64,000 nucleotides of DNA from JAKJGA01 sp029554345 (GCA_035395685.1 DAOPBR010000002.1:62001-126000); one strand, 5' to 3'. Positions 51,982 through 61,282 are shown, numbered from the stretch's first letter. Numbers and translations are program-made. The notes: generated by a model from the letters alone, not told the origin.

Positions 51982-52338
51982 ATGAGCAACGAACCTAAAT
52001 GCCCGGAATGCAGCTCTGCAAATTCATACCATGACGGAAATCTATGGGTCTGCCCTGACTGCAACTTTGAATGGGACCAGACTAAAACGTCCGATGCTTC
52101 CGAAGCTGAAGAAGAGACAAATACCGTACGCGATGCGCACGGAAATATACTTAATAACGGAGACTCCGTTACAGTATTGAAAGAATTGAAAGTAAAAGGC
52201 TCATCATCTGGAATAAAAGCGGGAACCAAAGTAAAAGGTATCCGCATCATCGAAAGCGATAACGGACACAACATCTCATGTAAAATCGACGGAATTGGAT
52301 CGATGTACCTGAAGTCCGAATTCGTAAGAAAAGCCTGA
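51982..52338 (+). CDS. yjdM: PhnA/YjdM-family zinc-ribbon protein
   Basis: 118 residues. The N-terminal zinc ribbon has CPECSSANSYHDGNLWVCPDC. The C-terminal beta-domain starts VRDAHGNILNNGDSVTVLKE and contains KVKGIRIIESDNGHNISCKI, which is the PhnA/YjdM pattern. Despite the old name it is not known to act in phosphonate use. AGGA precedes the ATG at 51982; an upstream in-frame ATG at 51946 lacks a site. Confidence 0.85.
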   Translation: MSNEPKCPECSSANSYHDGNLWVCPDCNFEWDQTKTSDASEAEEETNTVRDAHGNILNNGDSVTVLKELKVKGSSSGIKAGTKVKGIRIIESDNGHNISCKIDGIGSMYLKSEFVRKA

Positions 52339-52448
52339 AAGAAAATTTGTTTCGAGATAGTATTCAACAAAAACAGAAAAAGAAGAATAGACTTATTTCC
52401 ATGGCGACGTGACAATGTAATAATTATATAATGATTTTTTAATATTAT

Positions 52449-52913
52449 TTAAAGAAAAATCTCATTTACTTTAATAACTTTTCCTTCAATATTGGATATA
52501 GACAAATAACCAAATGAACGGCTATCACAGGAATTCTCTCTATTATCACCTAAAACTACAATCACTCCCTTTGGAACCAAACCGTTCAAATCGATGTTGC
52601 CTTTAAGATACGTTTCACCTTTAACATATGGTTCATGAAGTGTTTTACCATTCAAAATGACTTTTCCGTTTTTAAACTCCAATTGATCATTCTCTGAAGC
52701 AATAAATCGTTTGGCATATGTTTCTTTTTTCTTATCACAGATAACCAAAATATCACCTTTAGTATATTTTCCGAATTCATATTTTTCATAAACAATAATA
52801 TCTCCAATTTCCAAAGTTGGTTGCATTGAACCATTTGAAATTGCTGCTCTCATTCTGCATGCACCGCATGACAGTGACATAATTACAGCTACAAACAGAT
52901 AAATTTTCTTCAT
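52449..52913 (-). CDS. Signal peptidase I-like protein (S26)
   Basis: About 154 residues, short for LepB. The Ser motif is ISNGSMQPTLEIGD, the Lys motif ETYAKRFIA, and box E GDNRENSCDSRSFG. One N-terminal hydrophobic segment (IYLFVAVIMSLSCGAC) serves as anchor and resembles a lipoprotein signal. The ATG at 52913 is four codons after an alternative at 52925. It would cleave secreted preproteins; a dedicated substrate is possible because the window has no other signal peptidase. Confidence 0.82.
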   Translation of the reverse strand: MKKIYLFVAVIMSLSCGACRMRAAISNGSMQPTLEIGDIIVYEKYEFGKYTKGDILVICDKKKETYAKRFIASENDQLEFKNGKVILNGKTLHEPYVKGETYLKGNIDLNGLVPKGVIVVLGDNRENSCDSRSFGYLSISNIEGKVIKVNEIFL

Positions 52914-53066
52914 ATAGTTTTCCATTGTCTATCTAATATTTTCCACTAGCAAATCCTGACTCGCAACGGCCCAATTCAAATAAATAAAATCACATATTGT
53001 GTGATTAAATCTAACTATTCCATAATAAACGCCCGATGGCTCAGATCCATTAAAATTTAATACTTT

Positions 53067-54155
53067 TTATTTCTTCTGGAATGTCATTAAGATATTCCCT
53101 TTTTTATCAATAAAGCCCCACTCTGTTTCTGATTCAAATCTGGCCAGACCATCATGAAAAGACCACGCCATGGTGAATTGAAAATCGATTACTGTTTTAT
53201 TATTTTTATCAATAAAGCCGTACTTCCCGTCTTTTTTTGCAAGAGCTAGGTCATCAAAAAACCAGTCGCATGATTCATATTGAAGTCCAATAACAACATT
53301 CCCCATATTATCAATGAAACCGTATTTTCCGTTTTTATTAACCAGGGCAAGCCCTTCGTGGAATATGGAAGCACGTTCATACTGAAAATCCACAATAACA
53401 CGGCCTTCGGTGTTGATATAGCCCCATTTCCCATTGCGGGCCACCGGCGCAAGTCCGCTTGAAAAGCCCATGGCATCATCATATTCCGTATTAATTATCA
53501 GCTTTCCTTCTTTGTTTATAAAACCGTACCTGTTTTTTTCTTTCAGTATTTTGACCATTGCGAGTCCGCCGGAGAACCCGGTTGAAAAATCAAACTCTGT
53601 TTCAAAAACGATTTTTCCTCCCTTGTTTATAAAATCAACACGCCCTTTTCTCCCGTTTCTCCAGACCGGTGCAAACCCTTCATGAAAACTGCCTGCTGTG
53701 GCGAACTGATAATCGAGGACAACTTTCCCCTGTTTATCTATGTACCCTGCTTGTCCATCTTTTCTAACAGCAGCAAGACCTTCTGAAAAAGGTTTATAAT
53801 CATCAAAGGTTTCAGAGGTGATTTGAATGCCCTTGTTGTTTATAAAAAGAAAAACATCGTGTTGTTTTACTTTGTCATACTTCGCTACACAGAAGATCCC
53901 TTCAGAATAAAAGTCAGAGGGTATGTCTTTATAAACCGGGGCTATAACGATTTTCCCTTTTTTATCAATCAGTCCCCATCCTCTATCAGTAGCAATCGGT
54001 GCGAGCCCACCGGAAAAATTATAGGGTTTAACATACTTGAAAAGATTCTGCCATCGGGTATTGACAGTGGTTGCGGATTTGCTGCTGGCTGCACTAAACA
54101 GGGTTGTAATTAACAAACCTGTCATTGCGGCAGTAAATATTAATCTTCTTTTCAT
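53067..54155 (-). CDS. Secreted WG-repeat protein
   Basis: 362 residues. A signal peptide (MKRRLIFTAAMTGLLITTLF...) is followed by nine WG-type repeats, each about 33-37 residues and containing a core such as WGLIDKKGKIVI, AGYIDKQGKVV, YGFINKEGKLI, WGYINTEGRVI and WGFIDKKGNIL. The repeats fill nearly the whole mature protein. WG repeats form beta-propeller or solenoid surfaces for protein binding; the target is unknown. Confidence 0.85.
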   Translation of the reverse strand: MKRRLIFTAAMTGLLITTLFSAASSKSATTVNTRWQNLFKYVKPYNFSGGLAPIATDRGWGLIDKKGKIVIAPVYKDIPSDFYSEGIFCVAKYDKVKQHDVFLFINNKGIQITSETFDDYKPFSEGLAAVRKDGQAGYIDKQGKVVLDYQFATAGSFHEGFAPVWRNGRKGRVDFINKGGKIVFETEFDFSTGFSGGLAMVKILKEKNRYGFINKEGKLIINTEYDDAMGFSSGLAPVARNGKWGYINTEGRVIVDFQYERASIFHEGLALVNKNGKYGFIDNMGNVVIGLQYESCDWFFDDLALAKKDGKYGFIDKNNKTVIDFQFTMAWSFHDGLARFESETEWGFIDKKGNILMTFQKK

Positions 54156-54256
54156 ACTTCACCTTCAGAATAGTTTTTTAGATGTTTCCGGTAAAGAATT
54201 ATATCTTTACGTGTCTGTTACTGCAATAAAACAAAATACAGTGAAATGGCTACCAA

Positions 54257-54442
54257 TTAAATAACTACTTCACCATAGAACCCCGAATCTATTCTCCTGA
54301 TAAGCATCTTGTTAAGTTTATAAAAAGCTTCTTCGCACACAAGGGCATAACTTTTCCCAAATTTTAACAACTCATTTTCATGAGGTACTTTTTGCAATGG
54401 AATGAACTTTCCGGCATTTATATAACCCATCATATTTCCCAT
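54257..54442 (-). CDS. Possible small protein, 61 residues
   Basis: The frame reads MGNMMGYINAGKFIPLQKV, then LLKFGKSYALVCEEAFYKL and a short tail. No family is recognised and no ribosome site is seen. It lies divergent from a 33-codon signal-peptide ORF, in a disrupted area, and may be a remnant. Confidence 0.3.
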   Translation of the reverse strand: MGNMMGYINAGKFIPLQKVPHENELLKFGKSYALVCEEAFYKLNKMLIRRIDSGFYGEVVI

Positions 54443-54456
54443 ACAGGAGGCATCTC

Positions 54457-54558
54457 ATGAAACTACTTGTATCAATTTTAACATTTTATGTCATCCTTTT
54501 TTTACATTTAGCAGGGGACAGTCATAGTAAGATGCAATTAAAACCCTCGTTCTTTTGA
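54457..54558 (+). pseudogene. Truncated secreted-protein start (33 codons)
   Basis: A perfect AGGAGG lies seven bases before the ATG at 54457. The peptide MKLLVSILTFYVILFLHLAG is a textbook signal peptide, then DSHSKMQLKPSFF and TGA. The frame stops inside a hairpin that borders the 23S rRNA fragments. It looks like the 5' end of a gene whose body was replaced by the rRNA segment. Confidence 0.5.
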
Positions 54559-54578
54559 AACGAATGTTTTAATTGCAT
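54532..54578. repeat. 13-bp inverted repeat at the rRNA fragment border
   Basis: ATGCAATTAAAAC and GTTTTAATTGCAT arms around an imperfectly paired 21-base centre. It lies 15 bases downstream of the 23S rRNA 3' end and could act as the rRNA terminator. Confidence 0.5.
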
Positions 54579-54592
54579 TAAGAAAGATATAA

Positions 54593-54785
<193 letters not shown>

Positions 54786-54891
54786 GGACTATCTAAAAAA
54801 GTGTGTACGGGAATATCATCTCAAGGATTTTTTCCAAACCGAAACCAACCGTTTCTACAAGTGCGATCTCAATCTTCTCTCCCGTCAGATC
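54786..54891 (-). other. Unidentified filler between two 23S rRNA fragments
   Basis: About 106 bases that I cannot place in 23S rRNA replace the roughly 700 bases expected between E. coli positions near 2075 and 2770. Confidence 0.5.
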
Positions 54892-55029
54892 GGTCTTTCC
54901 GTCCAATTACAGGCAGTAAGCATCTTCACTAACATTACAATTTCACCGAGCCCCGTTGAAACAGCGACCGAGTCGTTACACCTTTCGCTCAGGTCTAAAC
55001 TTTCCCGACAAGAAATTTCGCTACCTTAG
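54892..55029 (-). rRNA. 23S rRNA internal fragment (domain IV/V border)
   Basis: The minus strand starts CTAAGGTAGCGAAATT, continues TTGTCGGG, and ends at GGACGGAAAGACC, the equivalent of E. coli 23S about 1926-2075. It begins four bases after the GH1 gene stop codon. No upstream 23S, 16S or 5S sequence is present, so the locus cannot give a working rRNA. Confidence 0.8.
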
Positions 55030-55033
55030 TTAT

Positions 55034-56368
55034 TTACTCTATTGCCTGCAAAGAACGTTTTTTTATTATATTGCTGTAATATCTTCCGCTCTTTTTAATA
55101 ATTCTTTTTTGAGAATCATAGTCAACTCCTATAATTCCAAATCTTTTATCATATCCGAAAGCCCATTCGAAATTATCCATTAATGACCAGACATAATATG
55201 CTATCACATTTAATCCTTCTTCATTCATTTTTACAACTGCCTCAAGATGACTTCTTAAATATTCCAGCCTTTCAGTATCTTCAATTTCACCATTTTTTAT
55301 TTCATCTTTAAATGCTGAACCATTTTCAGTAATCATTACCGGAATATCAGTATATTTTTCTCTAATCTGTCTGACAATATCAATAAAACCTTCAGGAGAA
55401 ATTTCCCAACCCATAGCAGTCTTCTTTCGGCCCATGTCAACATGCGATCCCTGCAAGAATGCATCTCGGTCATAACGCATGTTAAAATCCATGTAGTAAT
55501 TAACTCCAAGAAAATCTGTTTCTCCATTTATAATTTTGAGATCATCATCCTGAATGTGAGAAAAATCAATATGATTGGACTCGTAATAATCAAGCATATC
55601 AACCGGATACTGACCTTTAAAAAGAGGTTCTAAAAACCATCGATTGGCAAAACCGTCATATCTTGAAGCTGCGAGCTTATCCGTTTCTGTTTCCGAATAT
55701 GGATATGCAGGTCCTAAATTTAGAGTTATTCCAATTTTTGATTTAAGCCCCGTTTGCCGGAATATATTCAAAGCTCTGCCATGAGTCAGCAAAAGGTGAT
55801 GCGCGGTTTGAATAGCATCCTGAAGATTTTTATGCCCTGGAGCATGCTGACCATAAAGATGCCCAAGCATACTTATGCAATACGGCTCATTATGAGTAAC
55901 CCAGTATTTTACCCTATCTCCGAATTTATTAAATAAAAGTTCTGAATAATCTTCAAAATATCCGCAGATTTCTCTTGAAATCCATCCGCCCTTCTCATAC
56001 ATCCATTGAGGCAAATCCCAATGATACATAGTCAGCATCGGACTTATTCCATTATCAAGAAGCTTATCTATTAATCTATTATAAAAATCAATTCCCTTCT
56101 CATTTACATGTCCGGGATGAGGAATAACTCTCGGCCAGGAAACAGAAAATCTGTAAGAATCAAGCCCGATTTCTTTCATCAATGCAATATCATTTTCATA
56201 AAGATGATAATGGTCGCATGCAACATCTCCATTATCTCCATTAGCAATTTTACCGGGAATATGCGAAAACACATCCCAGATAGAAGAAGTCTTTCCATCA
56301 CTATCATGTGCTCCCTCAATCTGATATGCTGCAGTTGCTGCACCAAAAATAAAATCCTTCTCAAACAT
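55034..56368 (-). CDS. Glycoside hydrolase family 1 (beta-glucosidase-type)
   Basis: 444 residues, typical of GH1. N-terminal FIFGAATAAYQIEGAHDSDG, acid/base WVTHNEPYC (TxNEP) near residue 165 and nucleophile VMITENGSAF (TENG) near 350 are complete, as is YYVWSLMDNFEWAFGYDKRFG. It hydrolyses beta-glucosides in the cytoplasm; phospho-beta-glucosidase activity cannot be excluded. TGGAG precedes the ATG. Its stop abuts the 23S rRNA fragment, so its natural 3' flank is lost. Confidence 0.92.
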   Translation of the reverse strand: MFEKDFIFGAATAAYQIEGAHDSDGKTSSIWDVFSHIPGKIANGDNGDVACDHYHLYENDIALMKEIGLDSYRFSVSWPRVIPHPGHVNEKGIDFYNRLIDKLLDNGISPMLTMYHWDLPQWMYEKGGWISREICGYFEDYSELLFNKFGDRVKYWVTHNEPYCISMLGHLYGQHAPGHKNLQDAIQTAHHLLLTHGRALNIFRQTGLKSKIGITLNLGPAYPYSETETDKLAASRYDGFANRWFLEPLFKGQYPVDMLDYYESNHIDFSHIQDDDLKIINGETDFLGVNYYMDFNMRYDRDAFLQGSHVDMGRKKTAMGWEISPEGFIDIVRQIREKYTDIPVMITENGSAFKDEIKNGEIEDTERLEYLRSHLEAVVKMNEEGLNVIAYYVWSLMDNFEWAFGYDKRFGIIGVDYDSQKRIIKKSGRYYSNIIKKRSLQAIE

Positions 56369-56499
56369 AACGGCTCCAGACAGGTTTATAACCTTAATTT
56401 CATTATCAGAAATAATTTTATATTTTGATCAATTCTTTTTTTGTTAGAAAATATTCGGAAAATATTTTTTTCTTTTTAGGAATATTGTGATAATTTTTA

Positions 56500-57171
56500 T
56501 TACTTTCCAATGATCTTTAAATATTCTTTTTCACTAACCGGCTGAATCACGATATTAACATCCACATTGGTCAAAGATGCTCTTAATTCATCAATTTTCC
56601 ATGTTCCATTATATTTACGTAACTCAAAACCGCAATAATAGGTTTGTGTACCACAACGGTATAATACTGTTCTGAAAGTTATACTCTCTGCGCCATATTT
56701 CTTACAGCGGGTTTTCAGTATATTTTTAAAATTATCAGTTCTAGTCTGTTGTTCATTCGGAACATCTATTCTTTCAATTGTTAAATCTTCAAGATTCAAC
56801 TGCTGAAGCTTTATATCAATATCCTTAAGTATATTCTGTTCTTTATTGGCATCTGTTAAGGTAAATCCAATCAAAAAAGTAACATACTGATTAACCATTC
56901 GACGGTGCTTTTCTTCATAAGCAGGACGTTTTGCATTATCTCCAAAATCTTTTTTTGCCATTTCCAGATTATAACCGTCGACATATTCCTGAAGATCAAA
57001 ATACTGTATGATATTATCTGCATTTTTTTCTTTGGCAGCTTCCGTAAAATCCTGAAGCAGTTTATTGATACTTTCTTCATCTTTTAAATTATCCGAAGAT
57101 AAAGCTTTCGAGCAGGCAAATAATGATATCAGTGATATAAGGATCATCGTTACGATAATTTTTGCTTTCAT
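56500..57171 (-). CDS. Putative lipoprotein
   Basis: 223 residues. The signal peptide ends in lipobox LFAC near residue 20. The rest may have an NTF2/DUF-like fold (INKLLQDFTEAAKEKNADNI near residue 35 is a common start of such domains), but I assign no family. It is an isolated gene with AT-rich flanks. Confidence 0.6.
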   Translation of the reverse strand: MKAKIIVTMILISLISLFACSKALSSDNLKDEESINKLLQDFTEAAKEKNADNIIQYFDLQEYVDGYNLEMAKKDFGDNAKRPAYEEKHRRMVNQYVTFLIGFTLTDANKEQNILKDIDIKLQQLNLEDLTIERIDVPNEQQTRTDNFKNILKTRCKKYGAESITFRTVLYRCGTQTYYCGFELRKYNGTWKIDELRASLTNVDVNIVIQPVSEKEYLKIIGK

Positions 57172-57554
57172 CTAAATCTCCTCAATTCTGAGTATTTTTC
57201 AGTTTCTAATTTTACGAAATACTATTGTTTATCAGGTATTTATTAACAAAACAATATCATAATGCATAATTAGTATATATAGTCAATTATTTTTTATAGT
57301 TTGCATAATTCAACGCCGTAATCGCTACATTAAACTCAAACAAAGAAATAATTGTTTGGATTAATTCCTATAAATTACGATGATAACATCGCCAATCAAT
57401 GCTTTTAATCCTTTTTTGATACACATAACAATTTCATGCATTCAACAGCTTCATGTTTCTCATTTTACTGCTAAGGCATCATAATAGTAATAATTTTTTA
57501 GACTTCTTGTATCATAATAATTGACAAAACAAATGAATATGCTATAAAGAATAT
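57172..57554. other. AT-rich intergenic region
   Basis: Only short stem-loops (CAAACAA/TTGTTTG near 57338-57359 and CGATG/CATCG near 57379) and the promoter at 57521 are seen. No gene or RNA is recognised. Confidence 0.5.
57521..57548 (+). promoter_or_regulatory. Promoter giving a leaderless mRNA
   Basis: TTGACA (57521-57526), a 16-base spacer and TATAAA (57543-57548). The predicted start (about 57555) coincides with the ATG of the next gene. Confidence 0.55.
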
Positions 57555-58046
57555 ATGATTAAATTAATTGCTGTCTCCCTCCTTGCAACACTGGTTTTTA
57601 GTTCCGAAATATTCGCAAACCAGATGGGCGCGTCAATGCCCGTCAAGGCAATTGGCACTTCAATTGATTATATTCATTCATTCGACGGCGATAAACGCAA
57701 TGACGGTGCAGTATTTTTATCAGGAAAAGCGGGCTATTTCGGATTTTTCTCTTTTCTCGCATCTGCCGACGCCGGTTATAAAATCAGAGAAAAATCATAC
57801 TCTGGAAAACTCGGACTTCAGACCATGATTCTATTTGCGGGGATTGAAGCCGGTTTCTCGTCAAAATACAAAACAGACGATGACTCAAAAAAATACTTTC
57901 CGGGTGCTTACACGGGTCTCTGCTTCACCTATCCTGCTAATAGCAGTTCTCTGATCTCTGCAGCCGCTGGATTCAATTTCTATTCGCGCAAATCTGAAAA
58001 TGAATTCTATTTCAAACTCGGATATCTTTTCAATTTCGCCGATTGA
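57555..58046 (+). CDS. Small secreted, barrel-like envelope protein
   Basis: 163 residues. A signal peptide ends near residue 21 (SSEIFA). The remainder alternates polar and aromatic residues (KAGYFGFFSFLASADAGYKI, FYFKLGYLFNFAD with C-terminal aromatic), suggesting an outer-membrane barrel. No family is recognised. The ATG sits at the predicted transcription start and lacks a ribosome site. Confidence 0.6.
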   Translation: MIKLIAVSLLATLVFSSEIFANQMGASMPVKAIGTSIDYIHSFDGDKRNDGAVFLSGKAGYFGFFSFLASADAGYKIREKSYSGKLGLQTMILFAGIEAGFSSKYKTDDDSKKYFPGAYTGLCFTYPANSSSLISAAAGFNFYSRKSENEFYFKLGYLFNFAD

Positions 58047-58064
58047 TTATTTTCACAAAAGCAT

Positions 58065-58556
58065 CTACTTTATTTTTCTATGCATCCAGATTATATCGAG
58101 TTTTTTGCCGAATTTTTCCGCAATGGCGGGAAAATTTCCGCATTCATTAAAATCATGTTTCTTATGAAAATTTATGCTTCCATGGTTTTCAGAAGCTATT
58201 TCAGCCATAATATTTTCTATTCCGGCTTCTGCGGCATCTTCAATAAGTTTGCCGAGAATGGAGCTTCCTATTCCTTTGCCGGTAAATGACGGATGCAGAA
58301 AATATGATACCGATGCAGTTTTCTTAAAAATCCCCATCGGGCTGTACGGCCGCATAAAACCGAATCCGGCAAAATTTGAATTTTGATAAACGGCATACGC
58401 GGGATAATTTGCAACGGTCTTAAGCATCATCGCAAAATATTTATCCGGCATCCGTACATCGGCAAATGCCGAAAATTCATTCTCAGCATAGTAATTAAAA
58501 ATATCCATTACATCAACTGCATGATTTTCAGAAAGACGTTCAAATTTAATATTCAT
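58065..58556 (-). CDS. GNAT family N-acetyltransferase
   Basis: About 163 residues. Motif A is YFLHPSFTGKGIGSSILGKL, and ENHGSINFHKKHDFNECG is the C-terminal motif typical of PAT/Rim-like members. The acceptor is unknown. AGGAG lies six bases before the ATG at 58556. It is divergent from the MocR-type gene. Confidence 0.85.
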   Translation of the reverse strand: MNIKFERLSENHAVDVMDIFNYYAENEFSAFADVRMPDKYFAMMLKTVANYPAYAVYQNSNFAGFGFMRPYSPMGIFKKTASVSYFLHPSFTGKGIGSSILGKLIEDAAEAGIENIMAEIASENHGSINFHKKHDFNECGNFPAIAEKFGKKLDIIWMHRKIK

Positions 58557-58629
58557 ATAAACTCCTTTTTCTTTCATTTTCTATACTTTTAAAAAGGAAT
58601 TGCAATATGCAGTACAAACAGAATTCACA

Positions 58630-58663
58630 TATAACAGTTGACATTTATTGATTCTGTTATACT
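58630..58663 (+). promoter_or_regulatory. Candidate operator and promoter of the MocR-type gene
   Basis: TATAACAG (58630-58637) and CTGTTATA (58654-58661) are inverted 8-bp arms spaced by 16 bases that cover TTGACA (58638-58643) and TATACT (58658-58663). Autoregulation by the encoded regulator is plausible. The promoter spacer is short (14). Confidence 0.45.
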
Positions 58664-58671
58664 CAGGCGTA

Positions 58672-60087
58672 ATGAAGAAATATCTGACTGTTGCAGACCG
58701 CATAACAAAACTTATTGAAAGCGGCGTTTTAAAATCCCGCGATAAAATTCCTTCTATACGCGAAATGTCCGTTCAGATGAATCTCAGCATGATGACTATC
58801 CTGAACGGATACAGGCTTCTCGAAGAACAGGGAATTATCGCGAGCCATCCGCAATCCGGCTATTACGTGCGCCCCGAAAACATGAGATTCAGTCATTCCG
58901 CCATCAGCAATTTTATCGAATCAGACACGAAAATAAAAATCTTAACCGATCATATAAAAATTTCTCCGGAGACCGAAAAGCTTCTTGAAGATTCAATGCG
59001 CGAAGACATCATCCCGCTCGGCATCGGATTCCCCTATTCGGACGAAAAAATAAATGAAGAACTTTCTCTTCACCTGTCGAGACGCATACGCGAAAATCCC
59101 GATAAAAATAACCGTTACAATTTCGGCAGAGGAAATAACGCTTTAAGGGAAATTTTTTCACGGAAGATGATCGAATCATTCTGCGAAACATCATCCGATG
59201 AAATAATAATAACTTCCGGAGCAACGCCGGGACTTTTGTCGGCTCTGCTCGCAGTTACTAAAACCGGTGATTCGGTTGCGGTTGAGTCACCCGGCTATCA
59301 CGGATTCTTCGGTCTGATATCAAAACTCGGTCTAAAAGCACTCGAAGTTCAAACTAATTCTGTTTCGGGTTTTGACGTTGAAACATTTGAAAAAACTGTT
59401 AAAAAGAAAAAGATTTCAGCAGTAATACTGTCACCGAATTTTTCGAATCCGACCGGCGCGAAAATGAGCGATCCGGCGAAAGAAAGGCTCGCCTGCATTT
59501 CAGCACAATACGGAATTCCTGTTATCGAAGACGACAGCTACGGCGATTTGTTTTTCGCGTCAAAGCCGCGCGCGATAAAATCATATAATCCCGACAATAC
59601 AATTTACGTATCCAGTCTCAGCAAATCAATCGCGCCGGGATATAAAACAGGCTGGGTTGCGGGGGGAATTTATCAAAAGGACATTCATAAAATATTAAAC
59701 ACGGCCTACTCAGTTCCGTCGGCATTTATTCAGTCAGGGCTCGCTTCATTCATGTCTAAAAGCTTTTATTCTCATTCGATGAAAAAACTCCGCAGAATTT
59801 ACAGAGAAAACATATCGGCTTATCAGGCATTTTTCTCTGAACATATCCCCGAATGCGAAGTCAGCAATCCGGAAGGAGGATTCTTTCTCTGGATAAAAGC
59901 ACCGGATAAAACCGATTCAAGGAATATAGCTTATCTGGCGGTTAAAAACGGTTTTACAATCGCACCTGGAATAATTTTTTCTGCAAGAAGCAATTTTGCT
60001 AATTATTTCAGGCTCAACTCCGCATGTCTCTTTTCTGAAAAAACCGAGAAAGCGCTTAAAATTTTCGCGGAACTTATCAGAAAATAA
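58672..60087 (+). CDS. MocR/PdxR-type regulator (GntR helix-turn-helix fused to aminotransferase-like domain)
   Basis: 471 residues. Residues 1-75 are a GntR winged helix (DKIPSIREMSVQMNLSMMTI, LLEEQGIIASHPQSGYYV). The rest is a fold-type I aminotransferase with ITSGATPGLLSALLAV, NFSNPTGAKM, VIEDDSYGDLFF and the PLP lysine in SSLSKSIAPGYKTGWV. MocR proteins use PLP or its adducts to control transcription, often of vitamin B6 or amino acid genes. The ATG at 58672 is chosen because it begins the winged helix directly. Confidence 0.88.
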   Translation: MKKYLTVADRITKLIESGVLKSRDKIPSIREMSVQMNLSMMTILNGYRLLEEQGIIASHPQSGYYVRPENMRFSHSAISNFIESDTKIKILTDHIKISPETEKLLEDSMREDIIPLGIGFPYSDEKINEELSLHLSRRIRENPDKNNRYNFGRGNNALREIFSRKMIESFCETSSDEIIITSGATPGLLSALLAVTKTGDSVAVESPGYHGFFGLISKLGLKALEVQTNSVSGFDVETFEKTVKKKKISAVILSPNFSNPTGAKMSDPAKERLACISAQYGIPVIEDDSYGDLFFASKPRAIKSYNPDNTIYVSSLSKSIAPGYKTGWVAGGIYQKDIHKILNTAYSVPSAFIQSGLASFMSKSFYSHSMKKLRRIYRENISAYQAFFSEHIPECEVSNPEGGFFLWIKAPDKTDSRNIAYLAVKNGFTIAPGIIFSARSNFANYFRLNSACLFSEKTEKALKIFAELIRK

Positions 60088-60147
60088 TTACTTTACATAA
60101 AATGTAACTGCTCAAATTCTGTTTTTGTTCATATTTTGGAGGAATAA

Positions 60148-61251
60148 ATGCAGCTTGAAACATTTGAAAAGAAGCCTCTCGGCGGGGCTGATTTGAAGGT
60201 TATCATGAAAACCCTCATGTCAGAGGGACAGAAAGGCGCAGACGAGCTTCTCGAAAAACAGATAAAAGAGATAAAAACTCTCGGCGTAAAACTTCCGTCA
60301 GACCATGTTGTGCTAATGCTCGGCGGATCAAACGGAATTCTCCGCGCAGTAACGCTTCAGCTTCTTTTCGGCGAAAAGATTCCGGTTTACGGAGTGCATT
60401 ATGACAGAGCCAATCTTCAGATAGGCTACAATCATGTTGAATCTATCAAAAAAGAAGCGGCTAAACAGAATGTTGATTCAAGATGGTGGAATATTGACGC
60501 GACTGATCCTAAAGCAATAGAAGAAGTAGTTAACACAATCAAAGAAAAGTATTCAGTTGTTCATCTGATTAACGGAATTGCAGCCGGTGCAACAAAACGC
60601 TACGAAGAACACGGCACAATAAAAGTCAAAGATATCGATCTGTCTTATCATCCGGTTTATCAGTATCCTGATTTTTCAAAAATCGACAATTTTAAAAAAT
60701 TCGGAATGGTTGATGTTGCAGTAGCAAATGAGGGCGACATAGAAAGAACAAATAAGTTCATGGGAACTTCCACTACTCTTTGGGTTGAACCTCTTGCAAA
60801 AGCAGGTCTTATAAAAAAAGATGTAAGCATAGTTGCTTTCGCAGATTACGATTTCGAGAAAGATGATCCCGTCTACGGAATGGGCCCTCTTGCAGGCGCC
60901 AAAATTCTTCAGAGAAAAAGTATGGCTGACGCAAAGAACAATTTCGGTGTAAAAGCTGTCAGACTTTGCTATCCTGCGATGGATACAACGGCAATTGGAG
61001 CAATCCCTGGCGGATTATTGATGCTTGCAATGACAAGCGTTGTTCTTAATGAAAAAGGTAAATTCAAGAATCTTCATACTCTTGCAGAAGAGACAATGGA
61101 AATATTCAAACCTGACTTCAATAAAGAAGAACTCCGCACTGATGATGATTTTCAGAAAATGCTTCCTGAATTCCATGCAAGAGTCGACGCGCTTAAGGAA
61201 GAAGATTTTCCAAAAGCATTTGAATCTCTCACAAAAGTATCAATGCCTTAA
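60148..61251 (+). CDS. Rossmann-fold reductase-like protein (FabV/enoyl-reductase-like)
   Basis: 367 residues, behind GGAGG (TTTTGGAGGAATAAATG). The nucleotide-binding motif LMLGGSNGILRAVTLQLLFG lies near residue 55, and RANLQIGYNHVESIKKEAAK follows. The C terminus with LRTDDDFQKMLPEFHARVD resembles trans-2-enoyl reductases (FabV/Ter) in outline, but length and motifs differ, so the substrate is uncertain. A terminator follows at 61283. Confidence 0.55.
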   Translation: MQLETFEKKPLGGADLKVIMKTLMSEGQKGADELLEKQIKEIKTLGVKLPSDHVVLMLGGSNGILRAVTLQLLFGEKIPVYGVHYDRANLQIGYNHVESIKKEAAKQNVDSRWWNIDATDPKAIEEVVNTIKEKYSVVHLINGIAAGATKRYEEHGTIKVKDIDLSYHPVYQYPDFSKIDNFKKFGMVDVAVANEGDIERTNKFMGTSTTLWVEPLAKAGLIKKDVSIVAFADYDFEKDDPVYGMGPLAGAKILQRKSMADAKNNFGVKAVRLCYPAMDTTAIGAIPGGLLMLAMTSVVLNEKGKFKNLHTLAEETMEIFKPDFNKEELRTDDDFQKMLPEFHARVDALKEEDFPKAFESLTKVSMP

Positions 61252-61282
61252 CGGAATACCATATCTTTAAACAAATAAAAAA

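Noticed and set aside
52990..53010. CRP-like palindrome ATCACA...TGTGAT
   Set aside because: The half-sites face the wrong way for CRP (TGTGA-N6-TCACA), and it is more likely a weak hairpin.
54843..54891. Assigning the filler between the 23S fragments to an intron or homing endonuclease
   Set aside because: It is too short and has no ORF or intron core; its origin is left open.
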